A stretch of DNA of 64,000 bases, taken from JACRBR01 sp964371355. Lineage in GTDB: Bacteria > Chloroflexota > Dehalococcoidia > DSTF01 > JACRBR01. The stretch covers positions 1-64,000 of the forward strand of contig CAYJMG010000002.1 of the NCBI GenBank assembly GCA_964371355.1. Reading direction: 5' to 3'. The position numbers were made by a program, and so were the translations under genes. Positions 24,887 through 33,908 of the stretch are shown piece after piece; within the stretch, counting starts at the first letter, position 1; the number at the start of each line of letters is the position of its first letter. The notes beneath the pieces are model-generated. The model saw only the letters and a program-made list of their open reading frames with translations, ran no database searches and had not been told where the DNA came from.

Positions 24887-25768
24887 ATGCCCTACCTCGA
24901 TCCGGAGCCCGTTCGCACCAGCCATCTGCTGACGCCGGCGTCAGGCTTTCTCCGTGCGTTCACGCACACTCTCAATCCTTACATGGGCTGCGTATTCGGC
25001 GACGGTGGCTGCGGCGTCTACTGCTACGCCGCCGAATCACCGATCGGCCTATACGCCGCGAAACCGTGGGGACACTGGCTTCGGGCGAAGACCAATGCGG
25101 CGGCAGCACTGGCACGAGACCTCGCGCGTCTACCTGAACCGTCCTCCATCCGCGCGTTCATGAGTTCGGCAACCGATCCTTACCAACCTGCCGAGCGACA
25201 CCTTGGCATCACTCGTTCAGTTCTGGATGTGTTCCGAAGGCGGCCAATCGGCCTCCTCGTGGTCCAGACGAGGTCGCCAATCGTGGAGAGAGATCTGGAT
25301 CTTCTCCGCGAAATGCCCTTTGCCTGGCTCTCTATGACCGTCGAAACGGATGACGACGAAATCCGTCGCGCGTTGACACCGGCGTGCCCCAGCATCGATC
25401 GAAGGCTCAGGACGATGGTACGTGCGCGGGAGGCCGGCGTGAGAGTCCAGGCCGCCGTTAGCCCGACCTTGCCTCACTCGCCGCGGTTCGCCGAACTTCT
25501 GGAGAGGGCCGCAGACAGGGTAGTCGTGGACACGTTCCTTGGAGACGGCGCGAACGGGCGCCGTACGCGCCGCCGTCCGCTCCCCGGGCGGTTCGTCGAG
25601 TTGGGGTTGGGAGACTGGGAGGACGCTACCGCCGCGCGCGATCTCTATGCGCGGCTATGCGAACGAATGGGCATGGAAAGAGTCGGATGGTCCCAGGAGG
25701 GATTCAATCATCCGGCGACCGTCGCCCGAGCGAACAAGTCGGGCGACTCAATGAGACTTAGAATCTGA
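24887..25768 (+). CDS. SPL-family radical SAM protein
   Basis: The 293-residue protein resembles spore-photoproduct-lyase-like radical SAM enzymes. Instead of the usual CX3CX2C it has CVFGDGGCGVYCYA, a CX6CX3C arrangement, preceded by NPYMG as in the family. MTVETDDDEIRR, VQAAVSPTLPHSPRF and DTFLGDG follow the family's barrel order. The spacing is known in a subgroup of these proteins. Substrate is unknown; a DNA-repair role is only an analogy. Confidence 0.82.
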   Translation: MPYLDPEPVRTSHLLTPASGFLRAFTHTLNPYMGCVFGDGGCGVYCYAAESPIGLYAAKPWGHWLRAKTNAAAALARDLARLPEPSSIRAFMSSATDPYQPAERHLGITRSVLDVFRRRPIGLLVVQTRSPIVERDLDLLREMPFAWLSMTVETDDDEIRRALTPACPSIDRRLRTMVRAREAGVRVQAAVSPTLPHSPRFAELLERAADRVVVDTFLGDGANGRRTRRRPLPGRFVELGLGDWEDATAARDLYARLCERMGMERVGWSQEGFNHPATVARANKSGDSMRLRI

Positions 25769-25899
25769 TGTTCGGCCAGTGGCCGCTGCAGCTCTACCTG
25801 GGCGCATCCGCCCGGGCAACTCGGCGCGCGGATTCCGACCGGAATTCGGGCACGAATCTCATGGTCGCGAACGAATCTGATTGCCGAAACGTGGATTCA

Positions 25900-25944
25900 T
25901 GGCACCCCCGGCAGGATTCGAACCTGCGACCATCGGATTAGAAG
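25900..25944. other. Left attachment site: copy of the tRNA-Arg 3' end
   Basis: These 45 bp are identical to positions 57304-57348, the 3' part of the intact tRNA-Arg(TCT) gene from anticodon loop to CCA. The sequence diverges immediately on either side. It marks the left boundary of the element and is the displaced original tRNA 3' end. Confidence 0.92.
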
Positions 25945-26145
25945 GCGCGTATCCGATGTTTCGTGCCCGGGCGGCACCGTTGAATCTGAGTGAAGACCGA
26001 GAACGTGCAGAGCCGAAACGAGTCCTGTGGTCTCGATGCCTAGTAGGCTAGACCATCAGACTTTAGCGCGTTGACCCGAACAGCGTCTAATCGATGTTGT
26101 CGATCTCCGTCGCCGTCGGATTGACGGTCGTCCTATACTCGAAGC

Positions 26146-27201
26146 ATGGCGTCCACCTCCGACCCAATCAAAGCGTTTCGCACGCACAGCAACTATCTCG
26201 ACGCGATCGACGCGTGCATCAGATCCATTTACGCACCGGCCGGCAAGCACTACATGATGCTGACGGCCGGACACGTTCTGCCGGGATTGGATGCAGCCGT
26301 TCGAGCTACGGGCTGGTTCTCCCAATCACAGGTGAAGAAGAACGTCGACGTTGATCAGGTCGTTGCGAGTCTGCGAAATGCTTGGGGGACAGAGCTCCTG
26401 CTTGAGATGTCTGGTGGCTTCGAGAGCGACGAGATGATTTCAGTCTCAAACAACTGGGCGGTCATCTGGGTATATTACGTGCTGTACCACGCAACCCAAG
26501 CGCTGGTAGTCGCGCGAGGCCAGCCTCGGCCAGCAAGCCATCCCGCCACGCAGAATGCGTTCGCCCAGAATTGGTGCAGTAGCAAGTCGGACCTGGTTCC
26601 ATGGAGCCTCGGCATCGACGCCAGTGGCTGCTTGAACGTTCCCGCCGGCAAGAGTGTCCAGAAGGTGCATGCGTGGAGCGGCTGCGATTCGTCGAGCTGT
26701 TGGAGCTTGGCCGCGAAGGCATTAGGCACCACACGTGATGACCGATTTGAAGAGAAACGCAAAGAGCTGAGACTGAAGCGTCAAGTTGAGAATCGAAAGT
26801 TGTGGGAGAAAGAGGAGGCGGCACGAGTGGCCGCAGGCCGTAAGCAGCGCAAGAAACCGAAGTTCGCGCTTCCAAATCTGGCACCTGCTGACAAGGCCGC
26901 GATCGACAAGAAGTTGCGGGTGACAACGATGATGGACTACCTGTATCGGCTGAGGATTCGATCGAACTACGTGGACACGGAGATGTTCACTGAGGGCCCC
27001 GAGAATCCCATGCATTCGCGGTCTGTTCATCGCACGCTTAGGCTGATTACCTCTACGTCACTCTTCCTCCATGAGCTGCATGTCGGCGCACTCCTCGGTA
27101 GGCAGACATTCGAGCCTATTGTGAAGAAGTGGCTCGCAGACCACGCGTATTCCAAGGGCACCGCGGGACTCCCGGCGCGTCAGCCGTTATTGTTTCCATG
27201 A
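26146..27201 (+). CDS. Hypothetical protein of the island left end
   Basis: The 351-residue protein has no family I recognise. The N-terminal part is helical with scattered cysteines (WCSSKSD, CLNV, SGCDSSSCWS around residues 143-190), a charged coiled segment lies at about 205-245 (RKELRLKRQVENRKLWEKEEAARVA, quoted in parts), and the C-terminal helical part includes YLYRLRIRSNYVD and LRLITSTSLFLHEL, vaguely reminiscent of HEPN-like helical domains. Codon use is less GC-biased than in the flanking core. Being first cargo inside the attachment site, it may be a defence or fitness gene. Confidence 0.5.
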   Translation: MASTSDPIKAFRTHSNYLDAIDACIRSIYAPAGKHYMMLTAGHVLPGLDAAVRATGWFSQSQVKKNVDVDQVVASLRNAWGTELLLEMSGGFESDEMISVSNNWAVIWVYYVLYHATQALVVARGQPRPASHPATQNAFAQNWCSSKSDLVPWSLGIDASGCLNVPAGKSVQKVHAWSGCDSSSCWSLAAKALGTTRDDRFEEKRKELRLKRQVENRKLWEKEEAARVAAGRKQRKKPKFALPNLAPADKAAIDKKLRVTTMMDYLYRLRIRSNYVDTEMFTEGPENPMHSRSVHRTLRLITSTSLFLHELHVGALLGRQTFEPIVKKWLADHAYSKGTAGLPARQPLLFP

Positions 27202-27354
27202 GAGCGCACCTTTAAGCGCGAGGAATTGGGCTCGGGAACGCACCCCGCCAAGACGGCCGTCTGTTTCACCCAGGTCGCCATCAGGCAGAGTTGAGCGGCG
27301 ACTATCACTCATGCGTTCTGTATAATCTCTCCCACCGGGTGGGGGGAGCCCGAC

Positions 27355-28146
27355 ATGAATGATCGCGGACCAACGCTCGCAGCTATCGGTCTGTTTGCTG
27401 CGCTTATAACCATCTTCGCCTTCTTCACCGGAATCGGTAGCCTCCGGGACATTCTCCCGAACCCCCTCGACGGCAAGGCGGAAGGTGAGGGCGGCGTTCC
27501 AGTTTCACCGACCGCGACCTCAGATTTTCGTTCCATGACGCCAGCGCTCCACACGAAGACGAGTTCTCCAACGAAAGTCGTTATCGCCTCGTCGACGCCC
27601 ACGCCCACACAAATGCCGTTACCACCTACGTCGACTTGGACACCTGTGCCGCCGCCGACAGCAACTCCCAACGTTAACACTGCGCCCGGATCTGTCCTGG
27701 CGCCTGACCAGCCTTGGATTAAAGATGGCGTTTCCCTTTCACTGATCATCAAGCCTGACTACTTCACTCCGGGAGGCTTCGAAAGCTGGGGCGATTGCTA
27801 TCACGAGCAAGACCTGCGGTTCTACATCAGGATTAAGAACGACACTGATAGTCAGATTGTTTTCGAAGTGGCGGTTGCCAACTTCGCAGTAACAGCGAGC
27901 ACGGGTAAGGCGCTCACGGTCCAGGAATGGGGACTGTGCACCTTCACCGGGTCGTTCGCGGTTGGACCTGGCATAACAACACAACACGTGGGAGATGGTC
28001 CTCGCCATAGCGGGGACGTGGTCAGCGATATTCGCGTCTCGGTGCTCGGTGATTACACGTCTCCAGAGGTTGGCTATCTGGACATTCGGGTAACCAATTT
28101 GTCGCGAATCGAGGAGGCAACTTGGCGTATGCCAATTGCTCACTAA
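27355..28146 (+). CDS. Membrane-anchored extracellular protein with Thr/Pro linker
   Basis: A GGGGGAG site precedes the ATG at 27355. The 263-residue product has a hydrophobic helix (about residues 8-27), a long Ser/Thr/Pro linker (about 45-115), then a beta-rich domain with YIRIKNDTDSQIVF and DIRVTNLSR, the style of DUF4352-like telokin/Ig-fold domains on cell surfaces. No enzyme motif is visible. It shares its island-type codon use with its neighbours. Confidence 0.6.
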   Translation: MNDRGPTLAAIGLFAALITIFAFFTGIGSLRDILPNPLDGKAEGEGGVPVSPTATSDFRSMTPALHTKTSSPTKVVIASSTPTPTQMPLPPTSTWTPVPPPTATPNVNTAPGSVLAPDQPWIKDGVSLSLIIKPDYFTPGGFESWGDCYHEQDLRFYIRIKNDTDSQIVFEVAVANFAVTASTGKALTVQEWGLCTFTGSFAVGPGITTQHVGDGPRHSGDVVSDIRVSVLGDYTSPEVGYLDIRVTNLSRIEEATWRMPIAH

Positions 28147-28272
28147 TCCTTGGCCCGCGCACGTTCGCCAACACATAACGACCCAAGTCCCTAACGAGAG
28201 TCGCTACCTCGTTGACTGTCGCGCCGCGGAAGAGGCAAAACGGTAGGATGACGCAAAACGTGAGGTGCGGCC

Positions 28273-29532
28273 TTGCTGCCAATTCCTGCAAACGCTTTCC
28301 GCACGCCAAAGGACAGACTTGCGCTTGTGACGTCTATAGTCACCGCGCCTCCCGTAACCAGCGAACCTGAGTGGGTGGAGTGGAAAACTCACCCCGACCT
28401 AAGGGCCGTCGAGGCTCGTTTCGCCGTCGCGAAGTTCATTTTGGGAGCGGCTAACAGAGATCCATCGAAGGCAAATCGCTATGCCGAGGGATGGGCATAT
28501 TTTGTACTTGGCGCGGAACCAGCTTGTGCCTCGGGAACCGCACTACGCGATTCAGCGCAAATACAGGATTGGATGGAGCCGTATGTTGGAGGATCGTCTG
28601 GCCCAGCCTGGGACGTCCACACCGTTGCTTTCAACGGCAAGTCTGTGCTGATATTCACGGTAAGTCCTCCCCGCATCGGGGTAGGTCCTTTCGTACTTCG
28701 TAAAGCCTTCAAGAACTTCCACCGTGGATCGATTTTCGTCCGCAAGTTAGGCAAGACCGAGCCAGCCACTCCGGACGACGTGGCAATGCTCGTCAGGCGA
28801 GCCGTACCCGTTGCTCAACTGGGTGTAGGAGTCCAGGCTGAAGCCAAACTTCTGAGAACGATCGATGCTTCAGACGAAGCTTTTCTAGATTGGAGAACGC
28901 GAGAGTACGAGGACATCGCACAACATTGGAATCGAAGGCCAGCGCACTCGTTCAGCGTTCTCGACAAGCGGCAGGATGAATACGTCAGCGAGGTTAATGG
29001 CTACCTGACGCGTGCGGAAGGAGCATTCCTTGGGCGCTTACAGTGCGCCTTTCTCAAGGTCAAAGGGAACTTGATCCGGCTAACAGTAGTCAACGCTACA
29101 CGCGAGAACTTCAAAGACGTGGTGTTGACAATCAGCCTTCCCGCGGCCTGGATTGCAGCATTCGACAGGGACGATATACCTGGCCCGTTTTGGCCTTCGC
29201 GACCTTCGCCCCAGCGAGATCTCGTTCCGCCCGGCCTCTACGACATCCCTGAGATCCCGGCACGAACTGCTCCTCCAAAGGAGGCCCGGCAGATCGGGCG
29301 AGAGGACGATAGAGTCGTGGTTTCCTTCGCCTCATTTGACCTACGACCGGAGGCAAGGGTCGAGCTCGAGTTCTACGCGTTTCCGCCGAGAGGGGAGTCC
29401 GGGACCAGTCAACTTCAATGGAGCGCGACCGCTACGAACGTCGGAGACGTCGCACGAGATGAATTCGACGTCGAGGTGGATCCAACTCCATTGGACTGGC
29501 GAAGCCTGCTGCACAACGACTCCACGCAATAG
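28273..29532 (+). CDS. Schlafen/AlbA_2-like protein
   Basis: Starting at TTG 28273 after GAGGTG, the 419-residue protein has an N-terminal domain like the Schlafen AlbA_2 family: SEPEWVEWKTH (the E..EFK pattern), FAVAKFILGAANRD (as in 'ICAFAN..G') and AEGWAYFVLGAE (as in 'LVIGV'). Bacterial members include RNA-cleaving or ATP-dependent regulators and appear in defence loci. The rest (about 200-419) is unknown with a long beta-rich tail. It ends 1 bp before the convergent MmyB-like gene's stop. Confidence 0.7.
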   Translation: MLPIPANAFRTPKDRLALVTSIVTAPPVTSEPEWVEWKTHPDLRAVEARFAVAKFILGAANRDPSKANRYAEGWAYFVLGAEPACASGTALRDSAQIQDWMEPYVGGSSGPAWDVHTVAFNGKSVLIFTVSPPRIGVGPFVLRKAFKNFHRGSIFVRKLGKTEPATPDDVAMLVRRAVPVAQLGVGVQAEAKLLRTIDASDEAFLDWRTREYEDIAQHWNRRPAHSFSVLDKRQDEYVSEVNGYLTRAEGAFLGRLQCAFLKVKGNLIRLTVVNATRENFKDVVLTISLPAAWIAAFDRDDIPGPFWPSRPSPQRDLVPPGLYDIPEIPARTAPPKEARQIGREDDRVVVSFASFDLRPEARVELEFYAFPPRGESGTSQLQWSATATNVGDVARDEFDVEVDPTPLDWRSLLHNDSTQ

Positions 29533-30363
29533 TCAGGTGTGGTTAGCGCGGCGTTGTATCACCTGGTCAAGACGGCTCCAAGTTTCACCGTCCAAAGGAA
29601 TCCAATCGTTGAAGGCATATCCATCTGGCTCACTCGCCGTTGACCTTAGCGCGAGAAAGCGGAGCTCGCCGAAGTCATCGTCGCGCCAGACGACGCGATA
29701 GGATCCACGCACCTTTGGTTCTTCGGGTGCTGCTTCGGCGAAGGCTTCGAGGAGCCGTCGTAGGAACTGCTGGTCGCCATCAGCGAACTCCTTGAGAACC
29801 TCATTGAAGTAGGCGCTTGGAGTATCCAAGGACTCAGGATTCTGTGGCTGCCCTTTGAAAACACCAGCAATGATGCGCACGCATTCGTCCCAGTTAACGA
29901 GCTTGTCGGCGAATTGGTGGGCACTTGCAACACTGAGCAAGCTCATTTGTGCGCGTGTCCGCTCGCGTCTCTCTTCCAGGAAGTCAATGCCCCAGAGAGC
30001 CTGAACTGCCAAATTGGCGGCGATGACTTCCACGTTATTGTTGAGGACGAACTCCGGCCAAGGAACTTGCTCGACGGCGGTTTGCAGTTGCTCAGCTGTG
30101 TAGAAGTAGTCCGGGTAGCGCCAATTCGGGAACAGGGTCGGTTCTGGCCGGTAGCCGGCGCCTACCAAGATCTCGTTTGCAGGCGCACCGGAAAGCTTCA
30201 AGGCAGAAAGGAGCTGTCGTAGTCGCTGCTCTGACGGGCGGCGGCTGGCGTCCTCCCAGCGTCGCAAGGTGGCCGTGGGAACCTTGACGATCGCGGCCAG
30301 CCGCTCTCGTGAGAGGTTGAGGCGCTCCCGCTCGGCGCGCAGTTTCTGGGCCCAAACGCTCAT
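29533..30363 (-). CDS. XRE/MmyB-like transcriptional regulator
   Basis: The N-terminus is a Cro/C1 helix-turn-helix (LRAERERLNLSRERLAAIVKVPTATLRRWE), followed by a larger domain with WPEFVLNNNVEVIAANLAVQALWG that matches the MmyB/PAS-like ligand domain of this regulator family. I use the ATG at 30363; a TTG at 30384 is the alternative. A perfect inverted repeat GTGGCACA-agg-TGTGCCAC lies 43 bp upstream in the divergent intergenic region and is the likely operator for it and the lipase-propeller gene. Confidence 0.82.
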   Translation of the reverse strand: MSVWAQKLRAERERLNLSRERLAAIVKVPTATLRRWEDASRRPSEQRLRQLLSALKLSGAPANEILVGAGYRPEPTLFPNWRYPDYFYTAEQLQTAVEQVPWPEFVLNNNVEVIAANLAVQALWGIDFLEERRERTRAQMSLLSVASAHQFADKLVNWDECVRIIAGVFKGQPQNPESLDTPSAYFNEVLKEFADGDQQFLRRLLEAFAEAAPEEPKVRGSYRVVWRDDDFGELRFLALRSTASEPDGYAFNDWIPLDGETWSRLDQVIQRRANHT

Positions 30364-30406
30364 CGACTCACTGTCGCTCAGCAAATGCCGTCAAGATAGC
30401 TTAGAA

Positions 30407-30425
30407 GTGGCACAAGGTGTGCCAC
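30407..30425. promoter_or_regulatory. Perfect palindromic operator between divergent genes
   Basis: GTGGCACA (30407-30414), AGG spacer, TGTGCCAC (30418-30425). The site lies between the MmyB-like regulator and the secreted propeller-lipase gene, so it should control one or both. Confidence 0.7.
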
Positions 30426-30482
30426 TCGCAGAATCGACGCAAGTGTCTGCCAAGCATATCGTGCGCTCAGTAGGAGCTGACG

Positions 30483-32870
30483 ATGAAGCGAGTGTCTGCG
30501 GGCTTACTTCTTGGACTGGTGGCCGTGGCGCTTGGAGCTGGTGTGGAGGGTCGCACCCCAACCCGAGCCGGCATTGCGGCGGAATCGGGCCAAATCGCCT
30601 TCGCCGTGTGGGGAGGCGACGCGCCCGGCCTCTACACCGTCAATGACGATGGCACCAACCTGCAACTCCGCGTCGCAGGCTCCGCGCTCGGAGACCCACG
30701 TTGGTCTCCTGACGGTTCTAAGATCGCCTTCATCAACGCCGGGCCTCCGAGCTACCACACGCTCGAGTTGTGGGACGCTGCGACGCGTGACGTTCGAGTC
30801 TTGGCCGGCTGTGTGGGAATCTCATCCGGGTCCACCAACGGACCGCACATCAGTGGACAACACAACTGGTCGGCAGATTCGACCAAGATCGCCACTGATT
30901 CGTGCTCTGGCGGAATCGTGGTTGTAGATGTTGCTTCTGGCTCCACCACTTCGATTAGCACCGATCCAGTTGGATACCCTAGCTGGCACCCTTCTCGGCA
31001 AGAATTGCTCCTCGCCTGTGGTACCAACATCTGCAAGGCCGACTTGGAAGGCAATTTAGAGACGATCGCCTCGGTTACTCCGGGTATCGCTGGGACTCCC
31101 AAGTGGTCGCCCGATGGCTCTCACTTTCTGGTGCCATTCTCTGGTGGCGCCGGAAGCTGGCTCAATGTGTTCGACGCACAAGGACAATATGAGCGAACAG
31201 TTTGGGGGCCGAACCCTTTCTTCGCCTTCTGCTCTAATCCAGACTGGTCCCCGGATGGTTCTCGCATCGCCTTCTGCGGAAATGGGGCGCTACAAATCAT
31301 CACCGTGGGTTCGGGTGCAGTTCAGACACTCGGAACCGTGAGGCCCACTCAAGAGCCCTGGGCTGCTGACGGCTCGCTCGCAGTGGAGGGACTTGGCGTC
31401 GCAGGTGCGCCTGGCGGTATCTATGCCGTGGCGCCTGGATCTCAACCGAGTTTGGTCGTGGAAACGAGCGGAGACGAGTGGGGCGCTACATGGACGCCCG
31501 CGAGAGGCGGGCTCACGCCCACCCCAACACCGATCGACACAGCTACACCGACAGCAACGGCTAGTCCTACGCCGACTGTCACATTGCCTGAAAAACACCC
31601 GGTCCTCGTAGTTGTGCCCGGTATTTCGGATCTCTTCAGCCTTTCCTGCTCGGACTCAGAGATGAGGAGCGATGCTGAAGAAAGCGTTGGAATATTCTCT
31701 GATGCAGTTAACGCCGCCAAGGCTCGACTCGCGGACCCAGAGACTCAAGTCGTCTATTTCAGTTACGACGCCGAGCGCCCGATGTATTCCGGCTGTGACA
31801 CCTGGCAGTCGCTAGAGAAATCCGCGGATGCATTTCAATCGCAATTCAACACATGGAAAACGGATGCATCAAGAGTGGACATCTTGGCCCACAGCCTTGG
31901 TGGTGTTGTGGTCGCGCGCTGGGCCGACCAGGCCTCCGAAGAGGACCGCGCCCTTGTGCAGAGCGTTGTCGCATTCGAGAGTCCGCTGCGGGGAGTTGGC
32001 ATCCTAGCGTCGTTGTTCGGACAAACGAGACTGGGTGTGTTTGGAAGCGACTTGTATAAGGACTTTTCGAATCCGGATGGCGTTTCTCCAGCCCCCATGG
32101 CGCTCGTGGCACGTGGATTGAACTTCGTGCCTTTCTATGTCGTCAATAGCAACGATGATTGCGTGGTTAATGGTGTCGCTATGCGCGGCATTGACGTGTC
32201 GCATGGCGGTCGGGTCTGGGAGAGCGATGTGCAATCGTTCGGTCCAGTCGGCGGATGCAATATCGTCGAGCATACCAAGCGTCTCCGCGCTGTGCTGATT
32301 GACCGGACAGTCCTCGCGCTTTGCAATCTGATTCCACGACGCAATTGCAGCGGTCCTCAACGGCGGCTCGACGATGACATCGAAAGGTGGCTGGAGCTTT
32401 GGAAAGGCATTGGGCCGGCCCACCTGTATCCACTGAGTCCGGCCGCCAATTCATGGAAGCTCCTTGGCGCCATGGAGCAGAGTTCGATTGAAGTAGGCGC
32501 CAACAGGCCTTTCTCCAGTGAAGGCGGGCCACGGATGGAGGTCTGTACAGGCTCAATTCTTGGCGGCGAGCGATTGATTCAAGGAAGTGGCCGGGCATTG
32601 GAGAACTCAGCCACCTGCCTCTTCAGATTTGACGGTCCAAAGAGCGTGAGGATCTGGTTCTGGACGAGGCCGTTTGCCGGCTCGCTCTTCGTACGAATTG
32701 ACGGAGCAATTCCAGTTGAGGTTTCGACTGGTGGCCTGCTTTCACATCGGGGATCGGTCGTGGTCTCCACGAATGAGTTTGGAGGACACGAAATGGAGGT
32801 CCTCGGGCGCTGTATCTCTAGTTGTCTGTTCGCGCCGGTACTGGACGGCGTGCAGTTCGAACAGCCTTAG
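30483..32870 (+). CDS. Secreted PD40 beta-propeller and lipase-like alpha/beta hydrolase
   Basis: The 795-residue protein has a signal peptide (LLLGLVAVALGAGVEG), a WD40/PD40 propeller with repeats such as WSPDGSKIAFI and WSPDGSRIAFCG (about residues 30-340), a Thr/Pro linker, then an alpha/beta hydrolase with DILAHSLGGVVVARW (GHSLGG-like nucleophile elbow) and a C-terminal beta domain. The modular secreted design suggests an extracellular esterase/lipase with substrate-binding blades. It is divergent from the MmyB-like regulator across a perfect palindrome, suggesting regulated expression. Confidence 0.75.
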   Translation: MKRVSAGLLLGLVAVALGAGVEGRTPTRAGIAAESGQIAFAVWGGDAPGLYTVNDDGTNLQLRVAGSALGDPRWSPDGSKIAFINAGPPSYHTLELWDAATRDVRVLAGCVGISSGSTNGPHISGQHNWSADSTKIATDSCSGGIVVVDVASGSTTSISTDPVGYPSWHPSRQELLLACGTNICKADLEGNLETIASVTPGIAGTPKWSPDGSHFLVPFSGGAGSWLNVFDAQGQYERTVWGPNPFFAFCSNPDWSPDGSRIAFCGNGALQIITVGSGAVQTLGTVRPTQEPWAADGSLAVEGLGVAGAPGGIYAVAPGSQPSLVVETSGDEWGATWTPARGGLTPTPTPIDTATPTATASPTPTVTLPEKHPVLVVVPGISDLFSLSCSDSEMRSDAEESVGIFSDAVNAAKARLADPETQVVYFSYDAERPMYSGCDTWQSLEKSADAFQSQFNTWKTDASRVDILAHSLGGVVVARWADQASEEDRALVQSVVAFESPLRGVGILASLFGQTRLGVFGSDLYKDFSNPDGVSPAPMALVARGLNFVPFYVVNSNDDCVVNGVAMRGIDVSHGGRVWESDVQSFGPVGGCNIVEHTKRLRAVLIDRTVLALCNLIPRRNCSGPQRRLDDDIERWLELWKGIGPAHLYPLSPAANSWKLLGAMEQSSIEVGANRPFSSEGGPRMEVCTGSILGGERLIQGSGRALENSATCLFRFDGPKSVRIWFWTRPFAGSLFVRIDGAIPVEVSTGGLLSHRGSVVVSTNEFGGHEMEVLGRCISSCLFAPVLDGVQFEQP

Positions 32871-33098
32871 TTATGAGCCGGCCAGCAAGACGGCGAGAGC
32901 ACCTAGCGTCAAAACTAACAACAGGTGCAGTCCAACAGCGGTCTTCCAGGATTGCCTTGAAAGGCCGACTACCAGAAGTACGGTGACCAGTAAGACAGCT
33001 GACGCTGAGTAGAGCACATAACCCAGAGGCGGCAGGAACGCATCGAGTGTTCGGCGGAAGATGGTAGGTGCTGGGATCAGTCCGATCGTCAGAATCAT
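32871..33098 (-). CDS. Small membrane protein, N-terminus probably frameshifted
   Basis: The 75-residue frame from the ATG at 33098 has two or three hydrophobic helices (VLYSASAVLLVTVLLVVGL and LHLLLVLTLGALAVLLAG). The frame is open upstream and reads ISAVIGTLTFAVL, but has no start codon. A separate frame beginning GTG at 33165 reads MKPDETTP and would join it if one C of a CCCC run near 33142 were absent. So this is either an internal-start protein or a 1-bp frameshift. No family is recognised. Confidence 0.45.
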   Translation of the reverse strand: MILTIGLIPAPTIFRRTLDAFLPPLGYVLYSASAVLLVTVLLVVGLSRQSWKTAVGLHLLLVLTLGALAVLLAGS

Positions 33099-33136
33099 TA
33101 GAACAGCAAAAGTGAGTGTGCCTATAACAGCACTGA

Positions 33137-33907
33137 TTAAGGGGTGTAGTTTCGTCTGGTTTCACCTCCCTTCAGTTGAACGAGAGTGGTGAAGAGGGCT
33201 GGAGCGTTAGAGACTCTTCCCTCTCGCTTGGTGTTACGAACCTCACTGAGGACCTCGAACACACGCCGTTCGGTGATTGTCGCGGCCACCTTCCGGTAGA
33301 AGTTGAGACTATGGGCATCACCGAGCTGCTCGACCATATGCTTGGCGAGCCATTCTTGCTTGGCTTTCTCCAGGGCCGATAGTGTTCGCTTCCCTCCCCT
33401 TCTCCCCTTAAAGGCTTTAGCCGCGTTAACGGTTTTGTCTTTTTCAGATTCGTCTGATTCCTCATATAGGGGGCGGACATCTGTGTCCTCCCCACCCCGG
33501 ACATCCGTGTCCGGACTCATAGTCATTGTGGATAAGTACCTCTCGCATTCCTCTTTCGAGGGCTCCTCGATCCACAGTAAGCTCGGCTGGCCGGCACGTA
33601 CCTCACGCCGCAGCAAGCCGGCTTCTTCCAGTGCGGCCAGATGGCGCCGCAGTGTGCGCGCGTCCACTCCCCGCAACTCTGCGAGTGTGGCCAAGCTCGG
33701 GAAAGCGTACCCCTTGCGCTTCCCTTCTCCGTTACTCCAGTCGAAGGAATCGACAGCTTGGTAGGTCAGCTTGACCGGATCGGTGAGTTGCCTGTAGCCA
33801 AAGATAAGCACGTTCGAGGTCATCGTGTAGTGATGCTTGAGCGTGCTGCGATGTTTGATGCTTGGTTGGTCCATCGCAACTATCATCTCGCGCCCGTCAA
33901 TCGCCAT
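33137..33907 (-). CDS. Helix-turn-helix (HTH_36-like) replication/maintenance protein
   Basis: The 256-residue protein has a winged-helix region with FPSLATLAELRGVDARTLRRHLAALEEAGLLRR (in parts) typical of HTH_36 proteins found on plasmids, followed by an acidic linker and a helical C-terminus (ALEKAKQEWLAKHMVEQLG). Its start is uncertain: ATGs at 33907, 33874 and 33823 are all possible, and the conserved part begins near 33823. It lies next to a stretch of short repeats on its upstream side, suggesting replication initiation or copy control. Confidence 0.65.
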   Translation of the reverse strand: MAIDGREMIVAMDQPSIKHRSTLKHHYTMTSNVLIFGYRQLTDPVKLTYQAVDSFDWSNGEGKRKGYAFPSLATLAELRGVDARTLRRHLAALEEAGLLRREVRAGQPSLLWIEEPSKEECERYLSTMTMSPDTDVRGGEDTDVRPLYEESDESEKDKTVNAAKAFKGRRGGKRTLSALEKAKQEWLAKHMVEQLGDAHSLNFYRKVAATITERRVFEVLSEVRNTKREGRVSNAPALFTTLVQLKGGETRRNYTP

Positions 33908-33908
33908 G

